From: Phytophthora hibernalis
Taxonomy: Eukaryota > Oomycota > Peronosporomycetes > Peronosporales > Peronosporaceae
Length of the DNA stretch: 64,000 bases
Direction: 5' to 3'
Assembly: GCA_012656075.1 (NCBI GenBank)
Contig: JAAKBF010000056.1
Coordinates: forward strand, 496,001-560,000
Below the pieces are notes generated by a model that ran no database searches, was not told the origin of the DNA, and saw nothing but the letters and a program-made list of their open reading frames with translations. Positions 1 to 8,996 of this stretch are shown here, in pieces. The position numbers and the translations under genes are program-made. Position 1 is the first letter of the stretch. Every line of letters starts with the position of its first letter.

Positions 1-190
1 TATATGCAATCTCACCACTATTAATAAAGTCGAAGTTGAATAGGAGAAATGACGACCTGCAACTATCTTTCCAACATGGCTACATTCATTGGTTCAACTA
101 GCGAAACCAGTCGCCAAATCGCTTATCCAACAACATACAAAACCCAAGTCGATTGGGGTGGCTCAGCTACGTCAGTGAGCAAAGGCGACG

Positions 191-1635
191 ATGACCATCT
201 CGCTCGAGGACGACTCGGACGCCTTCACGGCTGCGCTCTGCTTCGTGGACGAGTTCATGGGCGCGGGTTCGGACGAGGCGGCGCTGTCCATCGCTTTGGA
301 GGGGCTGCCGTCTCTGTCCCCTACGACTTCCAACGCCCAGAAGAAGCGCAAAGGGAGAGAACTCACGTGCAAAACGGAAGTTGCAGTCCCCGCCAAGAGC
401 TGCAAAACGTCTCGTAGCAGTACGAGGAACCGCGTGCGTGACCAGGAGCGACGGGAGCTTCTGTACCTGCGCGAGAAGGTGGCGGATATGCAGCAGAAGC
501 TGCAGGCGCTGGAGAAGACGCGCTGTGCTGCTGCTGCCATCACGCAAGACGCCCACAAGCAGCAGAAGTTGCAGCAGGAGGAAGAGGCACCTGCAGTATG
601 GAAGGAGATGGCCAGTCACCAATTGGAGCAGAGACTCAAGTCCGAGAGGGAGAACAGGCAGCTGAAACTGGTGCTGGAGGGCCAGATCAAGATCGCCAAG
701 AGTCTCGAGAAGCTGCTGCAGGCACGAGCCACGACCAATGTATGTGATAGTATGGAGGTTGGTGTTGTCTTTTGCTGACTGGTGGTTTGTAGGCCATTGC
801 GAGCTGTTTGGGGGAAGGTCAGCGGTTGAAGCGGATGCACGGATCTGCACCGGATCGGTCGGACGCCAACATCTTCAAGGAGTTGATGGCGGGCATTGAC
901 TCGGCGTATCGAGAGGTGGACACAGTGTTTCATGACAATGGACTGGACACCAAGGAGTCGTCGTTTAGTGACGCCGAGATGCACGAAGGAGCGGACGGCG
1001 TGTACATGAAGATCTTCGCGAGTAAAGTGCTGCCGTTTGATGTGGCTGCTACGGGGAATGCTGCGTGGCGGTACTTTTCGAGGTCACTGGAGCACATGCC
1101 GTTCCGGTTTCTGTATCATAAGGACCTGCAGGTACGGAGGCTGGTGTTTGGTTGCGGTTGAGATGAGATACCAATTTGCGTGCTGTTTGTGTTGTTTCAG
1201 AACGTGGAGACGACAGACAACACCATTATTGAGAGCTTCGGAATGGAGTTACACGCCAAGGGCACGCAGGCGGATTACCGCGTGAAGCAGATTGTGCGGC
1301 GATACGTGGAGGACGATCGTGTCGTGATCGTGTGGCGATCGTACATTGACCCCATGAGTTTTGCAGGAGGCCCTGTGCACGGTGCGGAGTTTCAGGAGAA
1401 AGGGTACCTGGTGGTGCGTCGTCCGCGTGCCATGTCGTCTCGGTTTGCACTTTTGCAGACGTGCTACCTCATTTCGCCCGCACTTCCGATTCGGTCGCTG
1501 TCGGATGAACGTGCTGTCACTGGTGAGCTGACGGACTTTGTGCTTCATGGGACCGAGGCAAACGTTGCATCTTGTCATCAGATGATTGAGAACATCTTGT
1601 TCAACGAGGCGATGAAGGCCCACAGCCAATCCTAG
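191..1635 (+). CDS. M96 mating-specific-like protein (bZIP-like basic region plus START-like domain)
   Basis: Three exons are read: 191-739, 793-1131 and 1201-1635. The introns 740-792 and 1132-1200 start GTATGT/GTACGG and end GTAG/TCAG, and give one continuous frame of 440 residues. Residues about 75-120 are basic then leucine-rich (RNRVRDQERRELLYLREK), like the bZIP-type region of this oomycete family. The C-terminal two thirds (FRFLYHKDLQ, then ETTDNTIIESFGMEL, ending HQMIENILFNEAM) matches what I know of the START-like half of oomycete 'M96 mating-specific' proteins, a large family of unknown biochemical role. A relic of a paralogue lies at 2894-3033 on the other strand. Family call fairly confident; function inferred only from family. 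Confidence 0.72.
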
Positions 1636-1764
1636 GACCAGAGTCGCTGACCTTGGCGTAACATTATTATTATATTAGCGGATTCTTCTCGCAGCTCTTG
1701 AGGACGACTGAGATACCAACGCAGGCATTGGGGTACAAGAAGGAAAATGCGAGATCAATTACGT

Positions 1765-2388
1765 CTACTGCGCCATCTTATCAACGAGTCGGAGGTCTGA
1801 GAAGGCAGCCTGGATGACTTCACGGTAGCAGTGCGGGTGGGTGCGTTCGTACGCTTCATAGAGCCAAGCCGTAGCTTCGTCCGACTGCTTCTGAAGTGTC
1901 TGGCCGCTGTTTTCAGTGAGGTACAAGGCCTCGCTGGCATTCTTCATACCCAGAGTGCTGATCTCCCAGAGACGTTCATTGGAGACCTGTGCACGACTGA
2001 GCAGCTCCAACACCTTGTAAATGCCTTGAGCCGACGTCTGTTCACCTTTGGCAATGTCGATAGACATCCCCTTGCTGCCAATGTGGAACTTGATTTCGCA
2101 GTCACGATCGACGTGTCCTGCACTCGAATTTGACGTGGCTGAGGGTATTATTCTTGTAGGCGTAGCGTTCCACGAGTTTGCGTGTGGTGGTGGCATTCTC
2201 CCCTCGAGCTTGATCAGAGCCATGTTGGTGAACGTGAACTCTTCCTTCGTGGAGACCATGGAAAAGGCGATGGTCTCATTTGGCAGGAGGTACTCGGACG
2301 CCAAACACTTGGAGAAGTCAGCCACAATCTTGCAAACGTCAGCTGAGCCCGTGAGGTCGCCGGCGAGGCCTTTTACCAGTGAAGCCAT
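1765..2388 (-). CDS. Conserved protein with bacterial-type PH-like domain
   Basis: A 208-residue product. The start at 2388 (MASLVKGLAGDLTG) is chosen because the upstream in-frame extension is low-complexity and unlike a protein N-terminus. The N-terminal part (LLPNETIAFSMVSTKEEFTFTN and a later EIKFHIGSKGMSIDIAKGEQ) has the beta-strand pattern of the bPH family seen in bacteria and oomycetes. The C-terminal half (about residues 135-208) is helical, resembling the C-terminal oligomerisation region often attached to it. No signal peptide or membrane segment. A proline/asparagine-rich stretch around residues 70-90 may be a badly read or variable loop. Specific function unknown. Confidence 0.5.
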   Translation of the reverse strand: MASLVKGLAGDLTGSADVCKIVADFSKCLASEYLLPNETIAFSMVSTKEEFTFTNMALIKLEGRMPPPHANSWNATPTRIIPSATSNSSAGHVDRDCEIKFHIGSKGMSIDIAKGEQTSAQGIYKVLELLSRAQVSNERLWEISTLGMKNASEALYLTENSGQTLQKQSDEATAWLYEAYERTHPHCYREVIQAAFSDLRLVDKMAQ

Positions 2389-2893
2389 GGATATGTAAGC
2401 GTTGGTGCTGTGAGGGAGGGAGAAAATACCCGAATGAAGGATCGATAGCGTCGAACGGGCGGTTCCTACTAGAGATAGTTGCCTTTTGTGTATCCATTTT
2501 GCGGTGAACACGTTATGCTTCAAGGGCAACAAGAAAATCCATCGAGGGTCTTGTGATAAAATCCATCGACTAAACCGCAACTGCAAGCATGCTTGGCAAG
2601 CGTAACATATTCTTCATGGGCATTTAGCCAAGTTGCTTACCGTACCAATCGGCAACAACTCTTGCTTACTACAGAAAAATTTAGAGTGCTGCTTCATCGG
2701 ACTTGATAGCATCCATGAAGGCATCTTGCAGCAATTATAATGACGACAAACAAGTCAAGATGGCCATCTAAAAGTTTGTACAAACGCATCCAGTTAAAGA
2801 ATTTTGTCAGAGAGAAACTACTACTTCGAAGTATGTAGTACAGCATGCACGAACGACTTCTACCTTTGCATCACCAAGGTCGTCGAAGCCTAC

Positions 2894-3033
2894 TCAGACA
2901 CGGCTGTGAGTTTTCATGGCCTCGTTGAAGAGGATGTTCTCGATCATTTGGTGTCCAGCAGCAATATTGGCCGCCGTTCCGCTGAGAACGAAGTCAGTCA
3001 GAGCGCCAGTGATCGCACCATCCTCCGAAAGTA
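2894..3033 (-). pseudogene. Fragment of an M96/START-like gene (C-terminal end)
   Basis: On the minus strand this encodes about 45 residues ending GHQMIENILFNEAMKTHSRV and a stop. It closely parallels the C-terminus of the gene at 191-1635 (CHQMIENILFNEAM). Nothing upstream on this strand continues the domain, so it is a detached 3' relic of a paralogue. The remainder of 2389-3381 shows no other recognisable gene. Confidence 0.62.
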
Positions 3034-3381
3034 GTAAAGAGCAGCACATAACGCAGTGTTTTTTCTTAGCTTTATTTTACAAGGTGAATAGGTCTAACCG
3101 TTTCTACTGCGATGGTAGGGGTTTCAACGACGCAACCTCTCGACCAACTGAGAGCGCTAACGCTTCAGGAGTGTTCGTAGACAGGTTTAACAGTCTAATT
3201 ATTAAAATGCCCAGATGTTGGTGCCATCAACGCGGCTGCTGGTCCAGGCATCCGTTGCGTCCGCACAACCTCTTGGAATCACGTGAGTGTAGGGGTGACA
3301 CCGCTTCATCGCACATTTCTTTCCCACTTAAGTACGATATCGAAATTCTCTCCATTCTAGAATACGCCGCGTGAAGATAAG

Positions 3382-4676
3382 ATGGTGACGCTCTTTTGTG
3401 CGATTGTTGGTGCAGCGGGAAGCGCGTTCTCCATCGACATTGACACGAACAAGTCCGTGGATCACTTGAAGAAGGCGATCAAGGAGGAGAACTCAGCAAC
3501 GATCACATGCGATGCCAAGGACCTGCAGCTCTTCCTGGCGAAGAAGGGCGACGCGTGGCTGAAGTCGAAGGATGCTGCCGTGATTTCTATGCGGAGTGGA
3601 AGCGTTCCTGAGGAAGTAAAGACACTGACAAACGAAGAAATGGACCCAGCAGACGAGATCGGCGACTTGTTTGGAGATGCTCCGACGAAGAGGACCATTC
3701 ACGTTCTGGTGGTGGTTCCGGAGGGTGCAGTTGGTTCAGCAAACGAGACTTCCGCGACGAATAAAATGATCAAAGAGATTCACGCCCAGACGGTGCTGTC
3801 GAAACGCACATTTTCTCATTCGCAGGTTGGTTCATCCGACTGGGGGAAGATTACGAACGAGTTGAACATTGCGGTGATTGCTGTTGACACACTTGACGTT
3901 GCTGCTGGAGAGGGGACACCAGTTGATCCATTCGACTGGGCGCGTATTGTTCGAGCCGGTCAAGAGATTACGGTCAGTGAGGAGCAGCAGCGGAAAACGT
4001 ATCTTGAGTACGTGGAGCGCAACATTGGCGCCGTCCTCTCGAACAAGAAGCTATGCGTCATTGGTGTGGAAAAGAAGCAATGCCTTCTTAACGTTAGAGT
4101 TCCTGGTCGCGACATTGAATTCGTTGGATCCACCGATCTTCTTATACTCAGGGATATCGTCAAGAAAGATCCATCCAGTTTGCAGTTTCTGCCGGGAGTG
4201 CAGATGCTGATTGAAGTGAAGAAAAAGTCGAGCCCAAAAATAATTTTCAAGCATTGTCGGAGCTGGTCGCTCTTGATCTGCGCGCCAATGGCCCAGTGAT
4301 GGCACTTCTTACGGACTTGAACGAGAAATGGGTGTTCTTCTGGGTCGCCGAGAAGAAAAGCAACTCTGTCCTGATCCACAGAGCGTTCATTGATGACCCA
4401 GGCGAGGGTTTCGAGGTGATCAGGACGCTACTGGAGCAGTCACCTGCTGATATTGATACCGAGATCGAGCTCCCATACTTCGAACATCCCGTGAAAAGAC
4501 TAAAACTAAGATCCACGTTACCGACTGTGACAGAGGGCGGTGAAAGCGGCGGCATTCGTGAGAGCATCCAACGATACTATGACATCGCCAGTATGTTAGG
4601 TCCCGACTTAGACATGGCGCGTGCTGTGGCTAGTCAGGTCACTCGATCTATTCCAACGTATAGTTATTTCAGCTGA
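3382..4676 (+). CDS. Crinkler (CRN) family effector, frameshifted
   Basis: The N-terminus MVTLFCAIVGAAGSAFSIDI is followed by LQLFLAKK (about residue 48) and HVLVVVPEG (about residue 108). These are the LFLAK-type and HVLVxxP marks that bound the conserved Crinkler header. CRN proteins enter host plant cells and usually act in the nucleus. The C-terminal effector region (residues 125 onward) is not one I can name. The frame breaks near 4,235 in a run of five A after about 283 residues. A continuing frame runs from about 4,245 to 4676 and keeps the same style. This looks like a one-base loss in the A run, either a true lesion or an assembly error. No classical signal peptide, as is common in this family. 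Confidence 0.78.
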
Positions 4677-4738
4677 TTCTACCTTCGGCGTGCTGCACTA
4701 ATATTTTTTTCCTGACAAATATAAAGTAATATACAAGG

Positions 4739-4960
4739 ATGGCGTACTTACCCGAACAATACCTATCTAACAAAAAGCGCATTAAGGCGGCGCAGAAGCG
4801 CTATTACCAGCGCACACCCAAGCTCGCTTGTCCTATCAAAAGGGCTACGACAACAAGAATAAAGAGCAGCTTCGTGCCCGCAAGCGGAAACCCAAAATCG
4901 AACTTAACCCAATCAAAACCGTACTTAACATCGAATTAATCAATTTTTTTCTGATAAAAA
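4739..4960 (+). pseudogene. Small Lys/Arg/Tyr-rich protein of large-DNA-virus style
   Basis: The start codon at 4739 follows an AT-rich leader with ATATAAAG and ATATAC motifs, the same style of leader as the viral genes further right. The product begins MAYLPEQYLSNKKRIKAAQK and breaks after about 25 codons. The next frame continues as YQKGYDNKNKEQLRARKRK. Such KRYYxxH/YDxKNKExxxxRKR proteins are frequent in large DNA viruses and their integrated relatives. This may be an outlying piece of the viral element at 8.2-23.3 kb, separated by later insertions. Role unknown. Confidence 0.42.
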
Positions 4961-5017
4961 GTCCAGCCATATATATAAGAAGATCGAACCAAACGAGTCG
5001 TACTTAAACGAGCGTAA

Positions 5018-5070
5018 CAGGCACCAAACCAAGGTGCCTGAAGGCACTTCGGTGATTCAGGTGCCTGGTG
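5018..5070. repeat. Pair of short hairpins with GGTGCC/GGCACC arms
   Basis: CAGGCACC (5018-5025) and GGTGCCTG (5033-5040) form an 8-bp stem around AAACCAA. A second GGTGCC...GGCACC stem follows around 5,053-5,068. The 14-base word AGGCACCAAACCAA (5019-5032) recurs in inverse orientation at 8215-8228, immediately before the first viral gene. This could be an element-end remnant or a small MITE. Confidence 0.45.
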
Positions 5071-5212
5071 GCACCAAACACGCCTACAAACAGTTATATA
5101 ACTGGATAGATTACGATGGAAAGTCTCTACAAATGAGGGCAAGTGTCGAAAATCTTGTTGAGACCAGGCTCATTCATCAACACGCCGCCGGTCAATAAGT
5201 GTGAAGAAGAAG

Positions 5213-5710
5213 CGGCGCCGCTGCTGTCCACGTCGTTTACGAACCTGGCGATCGCCAAGACGGACACTGAGCCACGCTGAGCCCAGTCATCACGCTCTGG
5301 TGGGTATCGTGTGCGTGAAGCTGGCGTCGCTGTGCTTCAGCTTCATATCCACGTTCGTCAAGCACATCGCATTCACCTTCTCGTCTATGGAGGTCACGTT
5401 CTGGTGCTCGATCGGCGTGCTCGGGTGCAACTACGCACGTTTATAACGCAATTGGAATTTACTGAGTTGGTAGTCGGGCCAATGGGTTTGACGTCTTAGT
5501 GGTGCGCGATTGATATTGTTTTGGTTGACGTAGGTTGTCGTGAAGGTGTTGGGGGCAGTCTCGACGTGCCGCACGAATACCGTAAGATGCTGTTGTACTG
5601 TTGAATTGCGGGCTTCACGTGCATGGGGTTCGCCTTCTACGCTATGTCGCAAATGGTGCTGGCGGACGCTAGATCGATCGTGTTCTTTTTCCAGGCTTCT
5701 TAAACTGGGC
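5213..5710 (+). pseudogene. Drug/metabolite transporter (EamA-type) relic
   Basis: Fragments in several frames make sense only together. A soluble N-terminus (about 5,203-5,275) is followed by two predicted membrane helices at about 5,298-5,443 (VGIVCVKLASLCFSFISTF, then EVTFWCSIGVLG). Another helix pair lies at about 5,609-5,701 (GFTCMGFAFYAMSQMVLADA). Alternating small-residue helices with SSMEVTFW are typical of EamA transporters. About 160 bp without homologous sequence separate the parts (possibly an intron), and the frame ends in a stop before the remaining helices. Dead gene. Confidence 0.5.
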
Positions 5711-6135
5711 AGGTACGCATATCAGTTGCTTGGGCTGGCGATTTTTTGCGTTCTTGATTTTGGCTGGGTTTGGCTAGTGTCTCCAGTGTCATGTTTCTAG
5801 AATGTAGTTAGATTGTTTTGTTATCCGAAGGTTGTGGCAACACGAGAACATAGCTCAGCAGAGGGTACATCTTCAGTCTGCTGTGTAACCTGTTCCAAGT
5901 GCTGCCGTCGCAGACCGTGTTTGTGAGTATGCTGTCAACAGCCGCAGGATCATCGACACAGAATCCTGCCAAGCGAGTGAACAAACGATTACGTGCTCGC
6001 AAACTCGGGGTCGTCGAAGGTCGGGGGTAAGCGTTTGGCGGTGACTTCCATTGACTTAAATGGATTCTAGGTTGAAATGGCAACATGTACTTGAATGAAA
6101 AGAAGTTCTAGTTCACGAATAGCTACATCTAGCTT

Positions 6136-8187
6136 CTACTTCTTCAAGTCGGGTGGAAACCACAATGCAATACATTTGGTGCAAGTGTTCTGCACAACGA
6201 AAAAATCTAATCGGAGTGGACCAGAGTGGACCCGCCGTTTATCGCCAGCAGTGCACAATGCAGCAAATATCTCACCCGACAATATCGAATCATATTTTCT
6301 GTTGGTCTCGAATATAGGGAGAGGCTCAGACTGTACAGCGCACTCGAAGAAAATAAGGACGAACAGCCCGCAGCTTGAAATGTCGCGCTGACGTAGTGTT
6401 TCTTCTCTCTTAACCACCATCGTCACCACCATATTCCCAAATAGATCGGATAGAATTTCTTCACATAGTTGGTAGTGCGTTTCGGTCCGCTGTGGGTCAA
6501 ATATCGTGATCACATTCGTCATCAAATTGAAGACAACACCCACCAATGCAGGTCTTCAAGATGAATCGGCAGAAGCACAAATTCTTTCTCTTCGCCGAAT
6601 GGATTGGAGCTCGCAATGATTTCGACCTTGGTGGATTGATTCGAGATTCCTGCAAAGTTGGGATTGATGACACCTACCTTGGCATGGCTACTACGTATGT
6701 AGTGCATTATTGTATCATATTCCAGCCATTCACTAGCACGAAACCTGAGCAGTGCCGTGTTGCTAACCCTACCGAAGAGAGTTGCGCGTGTACCACGAGG
6801 CTGAAAACGCCGCACAATTGAGGAAAGCTCTCTGGGTGGTGTCGAAACAAATTCGTTCATGATGCTTGGCATACGGAGTCGATTAAATGACGAAGCTTCC
6901 ACCCATGCGATTGTGTCGGTCACCGTGTCTAGCGTATCCATTGCTAAGTGATACTCATGCATGATCTTCATATCATACTCGCGATAAGTGGCAAACTTCG
7001 CGACGCGAACACCAAAATTGTCGCCATCGTTGTTCTGGTTGCGATTTGGTTCTTGCGCTTTACGGATAGCATCCAAGCACGTCAAGACAAACACACGCGG
7101 GAACGTAAATCTGATATCACTGGCGCACTCATTGGGGTCGACCACTTTAACGAATGCTTTCTTGTGCGTGCCAACATCCCTGACTGGAAAACACACCAGC
7201 ATCTCATGAGCTGACTCATACGACCACAGCGAGCCCAGCAAACTCCGCATCGTAGCCAGGTTTGGCATTGGTGTTAAGGTACCTTGCACCAACCTTCCTG
7301 CTTCTGCCTTCGAAGTATCCATTCGCTGTTTCTTCTCTTCACGTTTTTGAGACTTGCGAACTTTAGGGCGCCCTTTGCTCTTGACACTTTTTGTGATGAA
7401 GAAGCTGTTCTTTTCGTTCCTTCATCAGGTAACGACGCCACATCCGTGTCTGAAGCAGATTCGATTTCTGTTTCCGCTGGACGCTTAGCTGCTGTAGACG
7501 TCTTGGTATATACGTCGCGGGTCTTCATGATAGTCTCAGAATCTGGCGGCGGCGTGGTGACTTCAGGCACGATTTTGGTAGCTGTTGACAATGACAGTGT
7601 GTCAACAGGCACCAACTGAGTAAAGACAGGCACTTGAGTGGGCCGCCTCGTGTCTGCAGGAAGCTTTTCCTCTCGTACACATACCGATGCCTCACCACGC
7701 GCTGCTATTGTGTTGACTTCGAAAAGAATGTCTTGCGGAATCCTTTACCCCGACTCCTACGACGCCATCCATGCGTACACACATACCGCGTATAGTACTT
7801 CTCGAACTCATCGGGGATGAGCGAGTGCTCCCCGGCACTACCCCGAGCTGGCTGATTTGCGTGTTTCGTTGCGAGACTGAGGTCGACGAGCGAAGGCGAA
7901 AAATCTGGTGTTTGTTGCTGATAGGCTTCTAAATACATCTCGAACTCGTCCCAAGAATCGTACCACCTCTCCACCGCTGGGGCAGTGATTCCTGCCGCCG
8001 AGTCCTTGCTGTCTCCCAGTTCTGAGTCCGATGCCGTGCTGTCATTACTACCGGCTGTCATCTTGGAGTCGTCTGGGGCCTGGAATGTTAATGACCGGCC
8101 TCCACTAAACACGGGGATGGATGTACCCCAGTCGAAGGGGTGACAACCATAATTTTGAAAAGTATAGATGCGTTTTATATTCTTCAA
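6136..8187 (-). pseudogene. MULE-associated Ulp1-like cysteine protease gene, decayed
   Basis: Read on the minus strand in three blocks. At 8187-7705 a domain with WDEFEMYLEAYQQQT and later YVCTHGWRRRSRGKGFRK resembles the zinc/WRKY-type header of oomycete Mutator-like transposon proteins. At 7633-7274 lies a low-complexity Ser/Thr linker. At 7322-6136 is a C48 (Ulp1) protease: LEDLHWWVL supplies the His, ITIFDPQ the Asp, and RQRDISSCGLFVLIFF the Gln and Cys. The protease frame breaks by one base around 6,545, just after the His motif. Such genes are usually transposon cargo or domesticated relics. No terminal inverted repeats were recognised. Confidence 0.6.
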
Positions 8188-8214
8188 TAAGTAAAATACA
8201 GCTGACCAGCTGTT

Positions 8215-8228
8215 TTGGTTTGGTGCCT
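8215..8228. repeat. Inverted copy of the AGGCACCAAACCAA word
   Basis: TTGGTTTGGTGCCT here is the reverse complement of 5019-5032. It sits between the MULE-like gene start (8187) and the first viral ATG (8249), so it is a candidate trace of the left end of the viral element. The match is only 14 bases and could be chance. Confidence 0.3.
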
Positions 8229-8248
8229 ATATCCAGTTCCATATAAGA

Positions 8249-8664
8249 ATGGCTGATGATAGCACGCTAAAGACTTTAGCCGATGCCCTTGGGGATTTGG
8301 GGCAATATCACTCATCGGGGTGGTACTGGCGCTCGACTAAGACGAAGAGGGGTGGATCCAGGTTGGTAAGACTAAGATATATCCGAATCCAGGCTGCTGG
8401 TCTAACGTGTGTGAGCGATGCAACTGCGAAACTCCAATCAAGGGACATTTTCTGATTATCGATAAAGATGAACAACATCACTTTGTAGGGTGTAAATGCA
8501 TCAAGCTCTTCGGTGGGCACTATAAGGTATGCCTCGGCTGTCAAAGTCGATATAGAGGTAGCTATCAGTATTGTAAAGACTGTCTAGACAGCGGGTTGAC
8601 CTCATTTAGCGATGAGAAGCTGAGTTTTAGAAATATAGGAGACGAGCACCTAAATCACTTTTAG
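8249..8664 (+). pseudogene. Viral zinc-binding protein
   Basis: The start at 8249 follows CCATATAAGA by three bases. The N-terminal 30 residues (MADDSTLKTLADALGDLGQY) run in one frame. After a one-base break around 8,350 the frame 8407-8664 continues with C-x2-C-x-C (VCERCNCETPIKGHF), GCKC, CLGC and YCKDC, that is several paired cysteines fit to bind one or two zinc ions. Traces of further coding (DKWFW, SLDKAFAKYL) lie at about 8,755-8,875. It is the first gene of the polymerase-integrase transcription direction. A nucleic-acid-binding role is inferred from the zinc ribbons only. Confidence 0.5.
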
Positions 8665-8996
8665 GTGTTGATGATAACTACATTCTCTTTCTATTTGGAT
8701 GCAACACCGTATCCGAGACGTCAAAGGTGGATTTAGCGCGCTAATTACTTCCGCGATCGATAAGTGGTTTTGGTAACCACAAATCTAAATCGTTCGATTG
8801 GGTGAAGTCTAATGATAAAAAATATTATACTTGGCTTCAGAGTCTCGACAAGGCATTTGCCAAATATCTCTGAATTAATTAATTTCAGATTATTTTGCAT
8901 AGGACTAACATATAAAGATGATCCTGAGCGAAAAAGTCATTAACATAAAGACAACCCCACGAGGAACAATAGAACCACCGTTAATATATAGGAAGA

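Noticed and set aside
4254..4676. Separate gene downstream of the Crinkler
   Set aside because: It starts inside the run-on of the Crinkler and continues its C-terminal sequence; a one-base loss explains it better.
5808..6086. Minus-strand 92-codon ORF
   Set aside because: Part of it (RLAGFCVDDPAAVDSIL, LLSYVLVLPQP) looks mildly protein-like, but there is no recognised family or supporting context.
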